Of a DNA stretch of 64,000 nucleotides, positions 1 through 8,019 are shown piece by piece (the first letter of the stretch is position 1; each line of letters begins with the position of its first letter). The DNA is from Bacteroidota bacterium (GTDB lineage: Bacteria; Bacteroidota; Ignavibacteria; Kryptoniales; JAKASW01), in the NCBI GenBank assembly GCA_021825585.1, contig JAKAGT010000018.1:49468-113467 (forward strand), written 5' to 3'. The notes under the pieces are model-generated. The model saw only the letters and a program-made list of their open reading frames with translations, made no database searches and was not told the origin of the DNA. The position numbers were made by a program, and so were the translations under genes.

Positions 1-38
1 TCATTGAGATTCCGCACAAAGAAGGCGCCGAAAACTAA
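1..38 (+). CDS. 3' end of an unidentified gene (partial)
   Basis: Frame 3 reads eleven sense codons (IEIPHKEGAEN) and stops with TAA at 36-38. This is probably the last part of a gene that lies to the left. By synteny (dsrN follows it) dsrD or another dsr gene would be expected, but eleven residues are too few to identify it. Frame 1 is also open for a little longer and runs into the adjacent repeat, so the choice of frame is not certain. Confidence 0.3.
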   Translation, partial: IEIPHKEGAEN

Positions 39-204
39 ATTCGAAACCCTAAATCCGAAACTCTAAACAATCTGAAATGCAGCAAAGTCGAAGTTCTGAA
101 CTGGAAGCCAATAATGAAAGCGATTTAGCTATTAAGGCAGGAACAAGGCGGAGATTGGAATTTGGATTTGTTTAGGATTTCGGAATTCGAATTTAGGATT
201 TCTC
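33..204. repeat. Type A dispersed imperfect palindrome, copy 1
   Basis: The left arm (about 33-80) is rich in CTAAATCCGAAACTCTAAAC-type words. The right arm (about 152-204) carries the complement (TTTAGGATTTCGGAATTC), with roughly 70 bases between. The same word set recurs as paired arms at 7768-7975 and 16280-16440 and as a single arm at 63854-63882. It occupies most of the space before dsrN and contains no gene. Confidence 0.75.
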
Positions 205-246
205 ATTACTCGCAGCAGGTGTTCTTTAAGATCAGGTTGGTAGTGT

Positions 247-1701
247 ATGCTTCACGGTAATTACCCGCGAGTGGTCGTTGCAGGTTTGGCCGGTGACTCC
301 GGGAAAACGCTTGTGTCTTGTGGACTTCTGAAGTGTTTCAGGGACAGGGGCATCGAAGTGTCCGCGTTCAAGAAAGGCCCGGACTACATCGATCCCGCAT
401 GGCTTGGCCTGGCTTCGGGGAGACCTGCCAGGAATCTCGACACGTATCTAATGGGATTTGCTGAGACAAGAAATTCATTCCTCAAATATGCCGGCCCTGA
501 CGAGATCAGCGTTATCGAAGGGAACAGGGGACTGTTCGATGGGGTAGATCGCAGCGGGACTCACAGCACGGCAGAGCTCGCGAAATTACTGCAGGCTCCC
601 GTCATAATTGTACTGAACATCTCCAAGGTTACACGTACCGCCGCTGCGATGGTACTCGGTTGCATGAGACTTGATCCGGAGTTGAAAGTTGAAGGCGTCA
701 TCCTGAATCATGCGGCCAATTCAAGACACGCACATGTGGCGAAAGATGCGATCGAATCCGCAACCGGCGTTCCGGTGATTGGAGCCATCCCTAAATTGAC
801 GGGAGGATCGGTTTTGCCCTCTCGACATCTCGGGTTGGTCATGCCGGGCGAGTTTCAAAGGAGCCTGCAGTTCCTCGAAGTTGCAAAGAACATCATTGGA
901 GACAACGTCGACACCGCCGCAATCGTCGAATTAGCCGGGAAAGCCCCATCCCTAGATTTTGTCACAACGCCAGTGGATGACAGGTTGTCTCAGGAACAAG
1001 CGGGAGAACGAGGCAAGCTGCGAATTGCCTATTTCAAGGATGAGTCGTTCTCGTTCTACTATCCTGAGAACCTCGAGATGCTCGAGGCGGCGGGCGCGGA
1101 GCTTATCCCGATTTCTCCAAGCCGGGGAAAATTGAGCGATGATGTGGATGCACTCTATATCGGCGGCGGTTTCCCGGAAATGAATCTGACGAGCCTGGTC
1201 ATGAACAGGGAGATGATTTCGCGGGTCAAAGAACTCGCCGAAAACGGTTTGCCGATCTATGCCGAATGCGGTGGGTTGATGTATCTGGCGGAGAGCATCG
1301 AATGGAAGGACCAAGAGTATCGAATGTCAGGGGTTCTTCCGATCTCGGTCCGGATGAATGAGAAGCCGCAGGGGCACGGCTATTGTGAGGCTGCCGTTGA
1401 CGGTAAGAATCCGTTTTTCGGACCGGGTACTACAATCAAGGGACATGAATTTCATTACTCGCAGATCATCGACTATGATCAAGATGTTCACACCGCACTT
1501 TCTGTTTCCCGTGGAGTCGGATGCTTCGGTAGGAGAGATGGGGTGACATACAAGAACGTGTTTGCGAGCTACTTGCATCTGCATGCGACTTCGTGTCCCG
1601 AATGGGCGAGTGGAATGGTCTCCTGTGCAAGAAAATTCAGGGATTCGAAAGAGGCGAAGCGCTTACTTGCTGTACCAGAGGTAGAGTTCGGGATGAAATG
1701 A
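247..1701 (+). CDS. dsrN: DsrN, cobyrinate a,c-diamide synthase-like siroheme amidase
   Basis: This is a 484-residue CobB/CbiA-family protein. An N-terminal P-loop dethiobiotin-synthetase-like domain (GLAGDSGKT near residues 13-21) is followed by a C-terminal class-I glutamine amidotransferase domain with the nucleophile Cys341 in AECGGL and a histidine at 403. In sulfate reducers the gene next to dsrABD is dsrN, proposed to amidate siroheme for the dissimilatory sulfite reductase. The neighbours here (dsrL-like, dsrC, dsrMKJOP) fit that role better than cobalamin synthesis, and no other cob genes apart from siroheme genes are seen. A role in cobyrinate amidation cannot be excluded from sequence alone. 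dsrAB should lie immediately upstream of the window. Confidence 0.85.
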   Translation: MLHGNYPRVVVAGLAGDSGKTLVSCGLLKCFRDRGIEVSAFKKGPDYIDPAWLGLASGRPARNLDTYLMGFAETRNSFLKYAGPDEISVIEGNRGLFDGVDRSGTHSTAELAKLLQAPVIIVLNISKVTRTAAAMVLGCMRLDPELKVEGVILNHAANSRHAHVAKDAIESATGVPVIGAIPKLTGGSVLPSRHLGLVMPGEFQRSLQFLEVAKNIIGDNVDTAAIVELAGKAPSLDFVTTPVDDRLSQEQAGERGKLRIAYFKDESFSFYYPENLEMLEAAGAELIPISPSRGKLSDDVDALYIGGGFPEMNLTSLVMNREMISRVKELAENGLPIYAECGGLMYLAESIEWKDQEYRMSGVLPISVRMNEKPQGHGYCEAAVDGKNPFFGPGTTIKGHEFHYSQIIDYDQDVHTALSVSRGVGCFGRRDGVTYKNVFASYLHLHATSCPEWASGMVSCARKFRDSKEAKRLLAVPEVEFGMK

Positions 1702-1804
1702 ATCCTGAAGCGTCAAGAACACGATGCCGCGGCGGCGCTCGCGGTCATGACCCTACAATCGTACTGCAGCGTGCTTTTTGGAAAAAGCTGAACTGAGAGA
1801 TTAA

Positions 1805-3490
1805 ATGGCAAAAATAGTAAAGAAAGTATCGAAGCCCTTAGGAAGTCTGAGATCGCAATCGGCTGGCGGCTCATCTCTTGAGACTTCGTCCTTGCGTCCG
1901 GTGCAGGTCCTTAAGACTCCTCCATGCTCTAACGGCTGTCCGAATGGAACAAACATAAGAGAGTTTCTGACAGTCATAAGTCAGTCGGAAGAATCCGGAC
2001 TGACCTATCCGGAAGCGTTCCAGAAGGCGTGGGAAATCCTCACGGAGAAGAATCCGCTTCCGGCTGTATGCGGAAGAGTTTGCCCGCATCCCTGTGAGGA
2101 CGAGTGTAACAGAGGTCACAAGGATGGTGCGGTCAGCGTCAACAGCCTCGAACGATTTATCGGCGATTATGCGCTCGAAAATGGCTTCAAGCTTCATCGG
2201 ACTTCTGAAGCTGCCTACCCGCAGAAGGTAGCCGTAATAGGAGCGGGTCCGGCGGGTTTATCTTGCGCTTACCAACTCGCGAGAAGAGGTTACGAAGTAA
2301 CCATCTACGAGGCGTTCAGTAAGCCCGGTGGGATGCTGAGGTACGGGATACCTGACTACAGGCTCCCTGCCAGCGTGCTTGACAAGGAGATCAAGAGGAT
2401 CGAAGACCTTGGAGTCAACATCAAATGCAATCAGAGCGTGGGACGTGACATACCCTATGATGAATTGCGGAAGAATTACGACGCAATATTTGTAGGGATA
2501 GGAGCGCACAAGGGGAGGTTACTCGGCGTTCCAAACGAGGAGGCCGGGAACGTCTTCACGGGAACTGAATTCCTGAATAGGGTGAACTCAGGCGAGGCTG
2601 TAGACGTAGGAAACAAAGTCCTAGTGGTCGGGGCGGGTGACACTGCAATTGATGCAGCGCGCGTGTCGCGGCGTTTGGGTGCCGATGTGACCATAGTTTA
2701 CCGGCGGACGAGAAATGAAATGCCTGCGATCAAGGAAGAGATTGCAGGTGCGGAGGAAGAAGGTGTCAGGCTGGAATTCCTGGCCGCTCCCGTGGATTTC
2801 GACAGAAGCGGCGACAGGGTGACAAGGATGAAATGCCAGAGGATGGAACTCGGTGAACCCGACGAATCGGGCAGAAGAAAACCTGTTCCAATACCGGATT
2901 CGTATTTCTTCCTCGACTGCAGTACGGTTATCGCCGCGATAAGCCAGGAGCCGGATTTTACGGGCCTCGATATTCTCCATGAAGGGAAGGACTGGATCAA
3001 AGCGGACAATAGCGGCACGACAAGGATTCCCGACACTTATGCCGGTGGTGATGACCTGGAACTCGGACTTGTCACGATAGCAATATTCAACGGGAGAAGA
3101 GCGGCGGAGACGATCCATAACAGGTTTCAGAACATTCCGGCGGGACCTGAACAGAAGCCGCCGGTTATCACGCACGACAAAATCATGCTGAGTTACTACG
3201 AGAGCAAGCTGAGAAATGAGCCGTTCAGTCTCCCGGCGGAAGAACGGCTGAAAGACCTGGACCGCGAGATCACCTCCACGCTGACACAAGAGCAGGCAAT
3301 CGACGAGGCAAAGAGATGCATGAGCTGCGGCTCCTGTTTCGACTGCGGGACATGCTGGAGTTATTGTCAGGATCAGGTGATAGTCAAGCCGCTCGCAAGG
3401 CACGGTACATACAAATTCAAGCTGGACTTCTGCATCGGTTGCAAGAAATGCGCGGAAAACTGTCCGTGCGGATACATCGAGATGAAATAG
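1805..3490 (+). CDS. dsrL: DsrL-like NAD(P)H oxidoreductase with C-terminal ferredoxin domain
   Basis: This 561-residue flavoprotein is of the glutamate-synthase small-subunit type. An N-terminal Fe-S region (CGRVCPHPCEDEC, about residues 80-92) precedes an FAD Rossmann fold (VIGAGPAGLSCAYQLARRG), an NAD(P) Rossmann fold (VLVVGAGDTAIDAARV), and a C-terminal ferredoxin-like domain with two cysteine sets (CMSCGSCFDCGTC and CIGCKKCAENCPCG). Domain order and position match DsrL, which links NAD(P)(H) to the DsrAB/DsrC cycle. It is shorter than the roughly 650-residue DsrL of sulfur oxidisers, so I would place it with the reductive-cluster forms. It could also be a generic GltD-like subunit. The start ATG follows GAGAG in the preceding bases, about 100 bases after dsrN. 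Confidence 0.75.
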   Translation: MAKIVKKVSKPLGSLRSQSAGGSSLETSSLRPVQVLKTPPCSNGCPNGTNIREFLTVISQSEESGLTYPEAFQKAWEILTEKNPLPAVCGRVCPHPCEDECNRGHKDGAVSVNSLERFIGDYALENGFKLHRTSEAAYPQKVAVIGAGPAGLSCAYQLARRGYEVTIYEAFSKPGGMLRYGIPDYRLPASVLDKEIKRIEDLGVNIKCNQSVGRDIPYDELRKNYDAIFVGIGAHKGRLLGVPNEEAGNVFTGTEFLNRVNSGEAVDVGNKVLVVGAGDTAIDAARVSRRLGADVTIVYRRTRNEMPAIKEEIAGAEEEGVRLEFLAAPVDFDRSGDRVTRMKCQRMELGEPDESGRRKPVPIPDSYFFLDCSTVIAAISQEPDFTGLDILHEGKDWIKADNSGTTRIPDTYAGGDDLELGLVTIAIFNGRRAAETIHNRFQNIPAGPEQKPPVITHDKIMLSYYESKLRNEPFSLPAEERLKDLDREITSTLTQEQAIDEAKRCMSCGSCFDCGTCWSYCQDQVIVKPLARHGTYKFKLDFCIGCKKCAENCPCGYIEMK

Positions 3491-3661
3491 GAAAGAAGGA
3501 AGTCAGGAATTGTGAAGGAAGGGATTATCGGAACAATGAAACCTCAGACGACAGCCGTTCTGATATTCCATCATTCCGGCGATCCAACTTGCTATAAATG
3601 GGAATTGGTCTAGAATGAAGATTTTAGTGTACGCAATCACAACTCAGAAAGGAACGAGTCA

Positions 3662-3979
3662 ATGCCGACATTTGAATATGAAAACGTGAAGATCGAAGTC
3701 GACGAAGACGGCTTCATGGAGAAGCCGGAAGAATGGAGCGAAGACGTAGCGAAGGCACTCGCCATGACCGAAGATGTTAAAGAGATGACCGATGCACACT
3801 GGAAGATCGTCTACTATCTGCGCGACTATTACAAGAAATACGGAATCGCTCCAATGATCCGGAAGGTCTGCAAGGAAACGGGCTTCTCGCTGAAGGAGAT
3901 CTACGACCTGTATCCCTCGGGTCCTGCAAAGGGAGCCTGCAAAGTGGCGGGTCTCGCAAAGCCGACCGGTTGCGTATAG
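3662..3979 (+). CDS. dsrC: DsrC, sulfur carrier protein
   Basis: This 105-residue protein is the usual DsrC length. Its C-terminal arm carries the two redox cysteines in CKVAGLAKPTGC, ten residues apart, with Cys104 penultimate. This is the true DsrC/TusE signature, and the presence of both cysteines is what distinguishes DsrC from TusE, which keeps only one. DsrC receives the sulfur from DsrAB as a trisulfide and is reduced by DsrMKJOP. A modest inverted repeat (4027-4032 with 4047-4052) lies downstream. The upstream spacing of about 170 bases from the dsrL-like gene holds nothing I recognise, so dsrC may have its own promoter, as its high expression in sulfate reducers would suggest. Confidence 0.93.
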   Translation: MPTFEYENVKIEVDEDGFMEKPEEWSEDVAKALAMTEDVKEMTDAHWKIVYYLRDYYKKYGIAPMIRKVCKETGFSLKEIYDLYPSGPAKGACKVAGLAKPTGCV

Positions 3980-4135
3980 GAAGTCGCGAATTTCTCTTTT
4001 CCGGCCCTTCAGTCAATTCCCGTAAAGGCAGATACAGTATGTCTATTCTGCCGGAAGGCGGAAAGAAGGGCACGACAACGATTCAAAAGGGAACTAATTG
4101 GCACGAAGCCTGAAATCCCTAAACGAACCCTGGCA

Positions 4136-4675
4136 ATGTCTGTGACCGCTATGCTGCAAGAATTACTGATACGAAAGAAATCGGCGATTGTCGATAAGTG
4201 GGTTAAAATATTCCTTGGCTACTATCCGGCAGAGAGCCTGAAATTCCTGGCTTCGCAGAAAGACCGGTTTGCAAACCCGGTCGGTTACACGATATCAAGC
4301 AGTGCAGGAGCAATATTCGACGAGCTGATCGGGGACAGCGAATCCAGTATGACGGAGGCCCTTTTGAAAGATGTGGTAAGGATCAGGGCCGTTCAGGAAT
4401 TTTCGCCATCACAGGCGGTGAGATTCGTCTTCGACTTGAAAGGAGTCATCCGCAACGAAATCAGGAAGGAGATCGACTGGATTGATTGCCGCGATGAACT
4501 TGAAGTGCTTGAATCCAGGATCGACAATCTGGCATTGATTGCCTTTGACTCGTATATGGAATCCAGAGAAAGACTCTTCAGGATCCGGATCGACGAGGTT
4601 AAAGCAAGATCGTCAGAGGCGGCGGCTGAAAACGGCGGTGTGCAAAATGACAGCCATGTGAAGCGCAATGGTTAG
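4136..4675 (+). CDS. RsbRD N-terminal-domain protein of the dsr cluster
   Basis: This 179-residue, all-helical, soluble-looking protein has the RsbRD N-terminal domain pattern: an early run resembling LLxxKxxxIVxKW, then DRFANPVGYTI (about residues 42-52), then a long helical C-terminal half. This globin-like sensor fold occurs in stressosome co-antagonists but stands alone here. Genes of this type sit beside dsrM in several sulfate-reducer genomes, so a role in the Dsr complex or in redox sensing is plausible, but none is established. No transmembrane segment or cysteine cluster is visible. The start is not marked by a strong Shine-Dalgarno; the internal ATG at 4151 is an alternative. Confidence 0.7.
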   Translation: MSVTAMLQELLIRKKSAIVDKWVKIFLGYYPAESLKFLASQKDRFANPVGYTISSSAGAIFDELIGDSESSMTEALLKDVVRIRAVQEFSPSQAVRFVFDLKGVIRNEIRKEIDWIDCRDELEVLESRIDNLALIAFDSYMESRERLFRIRIDEVKARSSEAAAENGGVQNDSHVKRNG

Positions 4676-4753
4676 GCCCGAGAGTCGAAAGCCCGGATTC
4701 AACTCATTGCCGTGGGTTTTGCCGCGACTGCATCGCGGTGAAGGGAAAAAGAA

Positions 4754-5746
4754 ATGAATGTTATTTTCTCGCTCTTTGCAATCCTCATAATAATAGCAGC
4801 CGCTTTTCTGGGCGCGAGTGTGCCGCGGCTGGATTTCCTGTTCGGGGTTGCCATTCCGTATGCGGCCATAACTATCTTCCTGGGCGGCATAATCTATCGA
4901 GTCGTCAAATGGTCGACCTCACCGGTACCCTTCCATATCCCAACGGTCGCCGGTCAACAGAAATCTCTTCCGTGGATCAAAGACAGCCCGCTGGAGAGCC
5001 CTCACAATACATGGGGTGTCATCGGTAGAATGGCGCTCGAGGTTCTGTTCTTCAGATCGCTGTTCAGGAATACGAAGATGGAAATGAAGAACGGGCCAAA
5101 ATTGACCTACGGCAGCAGCAAGTATTTGTGGCTTGGTGCCATCGTATTCCATTGGTCGATGCTGATTATCATTCTGAGGCATCTGCGACTGTTCATGCAG
5201 CCTATTCCTGCTTTTGTGCTGGGAGTGGACGGCATTGACGGTTTCTTCCAGGTGGGTTTGCCCGGCCTCTACGTCACGGATGTTTTAATCTTGAGCGCGC
5301 TGACTTTCTTGATTTTGAGGCGCCTTACTGTTCCCAGGCTCAGGTACATATCTCTCTCGTCGGATTACTTCCCCCTTTTCCTGATCTTCAGTATAGCTGC
5401 CACCGGCATTCTGATGCGGTACTTTTTTAGAATCGACCTGGTGAACGCGAAGGAGCTTGCGGTCGGGTTGTTCTCGTTTCATCCCGTAGTCCCACAAGGG
5501 ATCGGGGTCTTGTTTTATGTGCATCTGTTTCTCGTCAGCACGCTCCTTGTGTATTTCCCGTTCAGCAAGCTGCTACACATGCCGGGGATATTCCTCTCGC
5601 CGACGCGAAACCTGGCGAACAACAGCCGCATGAAGAGGCACGTCAACCCATGGAATCATCCTGTGAGAGTTCACACGTATGAAGAATACGAAGACGAATA
5701 CAGAGAGAAGATGAAAGAAGCGGGATTACCCTTGGATAAGGAATGA
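4754..5746 (+). CDS. dsrM: DsrM, membrane cytochrome b subunit of DsrMKJOP
   Basis: This 330-residue membrane protein belongs to the nitrate-reductase gamma/cytochrome b family. Hydrophobic segments lie near residues 3-22, 28-48, 118-140, 170-192, 210-232 and 258-280, and several contain histidines suited to haem b (for example FHWSMLIII and YVHLFL). DsrM anchors the complex and passes electrons between the quinone pool and DsrK. The start follows an AAGGGAAAAAGAA purine run. The 3' end overlaps the dsrK start by four bases (ATGA), which implies translational coupling. The highly charged C-terminal tail (EEYEDEYREKMKEAG) should be cytoplasmic. Confidence 0.93.
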   Translation: MNVIFSLFAILIIIAAAFLGASVPRLDFLFGVAIPYAAITIFLGGIIYRVVKWSTSPVPFHIPTVAGQQKSLPWIKDSPLESPHNTWGVIGRMALEVLFFRSLFRNTKMEMKNGPKLTYGSSKYLWLGAIVFHWSMLIIILRHLRLFMQPIPAFVLGVDGIDGFFQVGLPGLYVTDVLILSALTFLILRRLTVPRLRYISLSSDYFPLFLIFSIAATGILMRYFFRIDLVNAKELAVGLFSFHPVVPQGIGVLFYVHLFLVSTLLVYFPFSKLLHMPGIFLSPTRNLANNSRMKRHVNPWNHPVRVHTYEEYEDEYREKMKEAGLPLDKE

Positions 5747-7371
5747 AAATGGCCGGACCAAAATTAAAACCCGAAGAGTTAGCCAGCAAGATCAAGTACA
5801 GCCTTCCCCCGAAAGGCTGGATGGATCAGCCTGTGGAATTCAAAGAGGGGACATTCAGCTATAGCGGGAATCCGAAGAACATCGAGTATATGGATCTGCC
5901 GAATCCAAGAAAGTGGCAGCCGACCGACCCGGACTGGAAGCTCCCTGAGAACTGGAAGGAAATCATACTTGAAGGACTCAAGGACAGGCTGCACAGGTTC
6001 CGTTCTCTGCAGATTTTCATGGACATTTGCGTCCGGTGCGGAGCATGCGCCGACAAATGTCATTTCTTTATCGGCTCAGGAGATCCGAAGAACATGCCTG
6101 TAATGAGAGCCGAGCTCCTTAGGGCGGTATATAGGAATGACTTTGCACTTGCCGGCAAGATCTTCGGCAGGTTTGCGGGTGCGCGCGAACTGACGCTCGA
6201 TGTAGTCAAAGAATGGTTTTATTACTTCTACCAGTGCACACAGTGCCGACGCTGTTCGGTGTTCTGCCCATATGGTATAGACACGGCCGAGATAACGTTG
6301 CTTGTCCGCGAGCTGCTCAGTCTCGTCGGTGTCAATATCGACTGGATCGTCACGCCCGTCGCAAACAGCTTCAGAACCGGTAATCATCTGGGCATTCAAC
6401 CGCACGGTTTCAAGGACAGCATCGATTTCGCAGTCGACGAGCTGGAGTCGATAACGGGTGTCAGAGTCGAGGCTCCAATCAACAAGAAAGGCGCGGAGAT
6501 TCTCTTCATCACTCCTTCGGCAGATTACTTCGGAAGCCCTCATTATTATACTCTGCTCGGCTACCTCGCGTTGTTCCACGAAATAGGTTTGGATTACACC
6601 TGGAGCACATACGCATCTGAGGGTGGAAATTTCGGCTCCTTCATCTCGCACGATCTCATGAAGAGTCTAAATGCGAAAATGTATGCCGAGGCCAAGCGGC
6701 TCGGCGTCAAATGGATACTGGGCGGCGAATGCGGACATATGTGGAGAGTTGTGCACCAGTATATGAACACGCTGAACGGTCCCGCAGATTTCCTCGAAGA
6801 GCCCGTCTCTCCGATTACAGGTACCAGGTTTGAAAATGCGAGGTCGACCAAGATGGTGCATATATGCGAATTCACCGCCGATCTCATCAAGAACGGGAAG
6901 ATCAGGCTGGATAAGGGCCGCAACGATAACCGGAGAGTTACTTTTCATGATTCCTGCAATCCAGCCAGAGCGCTTGGGCTGATCGAGGAGCCCCGTTACC
7001 TGATCAGGAACTCCTGCAACTATTTCTTCGAGATGCCTGAGAACACGATCAGGGAGCAGACATTCTGCTGCGGCAGCGGCGCCGGGCTCGGCACCGACGA
7101 GAACCTCGAAATGAGAATGAGAGGTGGTCTGCCCAGGGCAAATGCTGTTAAGTTCGTCAAGGAGGAGCACGGCGTCAATTTCCTCGGCTGTATTTGTGCG
7201 ATCGACAAGGCGACACTGCCTCCCCTAATGGAATACTGGGTCGGCGGCGTGGAGGTCGGCGGCGTTCACGAACTCGTCGGCAATGCTCTGATAATGAATG
7301 GCGAAAAGGAAAGGACGACGGACCTTCGCGGAGAACCTTTTCATATCGAAGGAAACTGGAATGCACGATAG
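5743..7371 (+). CDS. dsrK: DsrK, HdrD-like catalytic Fe-S subunit
   Basis: This 542-residue protein has two [4Fe-4S] ferredoxin-type motifs (CVRCGACADKCHFF and CTQCRRCSVFCPYG, about residues 91-175). The C-terminal half carries CCG-domain cysteines (HDSCNPAR, then CCGSGAG, then GCICAID) like the catalytic subunit of heterodisulfide reductase. DsrK is thought to bind the special noncubane-type cluster that reduces the DsrC trisulfide in the cytoplasm. The gene starts within the dsrM stop and ends 11 bases after the dsrJ start, so M, K and J are tightly coupled. The length is normal for the family and no key cysteine appears to be missing. Confidence 0.95.
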   Translation: MKMAGPKLKPEELASKIKYSLPPKGWMDQPVEFKEGTFSYSGNPKNIEYMDLPNPRKWQPTDPDWKLPENWKEIILEGLKDRLHRFRSLQIFMDICVRCGACADKCHFFIGSGDPKNMPVMRAELLRAVYRNDFALAGKIFGRFAGARELTLDVVKEWFYYFYQCTQCRRCSVFCPYGIDTAEITLLVRELLSLVGVNIDWIVTPVANSFRTGNHLGIQPHGFKDSIDFAVDELESITGVRVEAPINKKGAEILFITPSADYFGSPHYYTLLGYLALFHEIGLDYTWSTYASEGGNFGSFISHDLMKSLNAKMYAEAKRLGVKWILGGECGHMWRVVHQYMNTLNGPADFLEEPVSPITGTRFENARSTKMVHICEFTADLIKNGKIRLDKGRNDNRRVTFHDSCNPARALGLIEEPRYLIRNSCNYFFEMPENTIREQTFCCGSGAGLGTDENLEMRMRGGLPRANAVKFVKEEHGVNFLGCICAIDKATLPPLMEYWVGGVEVGGVHELVGNALIMNGEKERTTDLRGEPFHIEGNWNAR

Positions 7372-7903
7372 CGGTAAAATTATTGTCGGACTGGTGATTT
7401 TCGTAGGGTTGTTCACGGCTCCTTTCTGGTATGACCTCTCGAGCAGTGAAGCGTTGGAAACACCCAATCCGGTTCTCCCGGCGAAGCCGGATCAGAAGGA
7501 ATGTGTGGCAAACCTGGAGTTCATGAGACGCAACCACATGGCCCTGCTCGACCAATGGAGAACCGAAGTTGTCAGAGATGGGATGACTTACTTCAAGTCG
7601 GCTTCCGGAAAAGAATTCGAGATGAGATACACGAAGACTTGCCTGGGCTGCCATCCGAACACTTCACAGTTCTGCGATCAGTGCCACAACTACGTCGGTA
7701 TCAATCCTTATTGTTGGGATTGCCACAATAAACCAGAGTTAGGTGGGGTACAGTTAGATACGGCACAAATTCTAAATCCCAAGTCCGAAACTCTAAGTGA
7801 GCGCCTTGCGCCACCCCGCGCATCCTCTTCAAGTAATATTGATCGGGACAGATTCAAATCACGAAGTTCAAATCGTCCAAGCTCTGGCTCAGGAGCTTTT
7901 TGA
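7361..7903 (+). CDS. dsrJ: DsrJ, triheme cytochrome c, with a repeat-derived C-terminal tail
   Basis: An N-terminal hydrophobic anchor (KIIVGLVIFVGLFTAPFWY) is followed by a periplasmic domain with three CXXCH haem sites: CLGCH, CDQCH and CWDCH. This is the DsrJ pattern, and its high-potential haems sit on the periplasmic side of DsrMKJOP. I start it at ATG 7361, which overlaps dsrK by 11 bases and leaves the signal anchor at the N-terminus. The last approximately 50 residues, after HNKPELGGV, are not DsrJ-like. They are translated from a type A dispersed repeat (from about 7768), giving a basic, Ser/Arg-rich tail. The repeat probably displaced the original stop codon. Confidence 0.9.
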   Translation: MHDSGKIIVGLVIFVGLFTAPFWYDLSSSEALETPNPVLPAKPDQKECVANLEFMRRNHMALLDQWRTEVVRDGMTYFKSASGKEFEMRYTKTCLGCHPNTSQFCDQCHNYVGINPYCWDCHNKPELGGVQLDTAQILNPKSETLSERLAPPRASSSSNIDRDRFKSRSSNRPSSGSGAF

Positions 7904-7975
7904 TGATTTCGGGCATTTGTCTTTTGGATTTGGGTTTTGTTTCGAGTTTAGTGTTTAGGATTTAGAGTTTGTTCT
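7768..7975. repeat. Type A dispersed imperfect palindrome, copy 2
   Basis: The left arm (7768-7805) contains TCTAAATCCCAAGTCCGAAA. The right arm (7920-7975) contains TTTAGTGTTTAGGATTTAGA, the complement of the same word family. The arms flank about 115 bases that include a small hairpin with a T run. The element sits between the last dsrJ haem site and dsrO and supplies the C-terminal codons of dsrJ. Confidence 0.75.
7879..7901 (+). terminator. Terminator-like hairpin inside the repeat between dsrJ and dsrO
   Basis: AAGCTC at 7879-7884 pairs with GAGCTT at 7893-7898 around an eight-base loop, and a short T run follows. The stem is only six base pairs, so it may be a weak attenuator rather than a full terminator. 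Its position in the middle of the dsrMKJOP transcription unit is notable, because efficient termination here would lower dsrO and dsrP expression. Confidence 0.35.
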
Positions 7976-8019
7976 ATATTGCGCAAACCATGCTGTTTAA
8001 AGTCTAAGATTTCGGAATA

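Noticed and set aside
247..1701. Annotation as a cobalamin biosynthesis gene only
   Set aside because: The dsr context and absence of other cobalamin genes make the DsrN role more likely; the enzyme family is the same.
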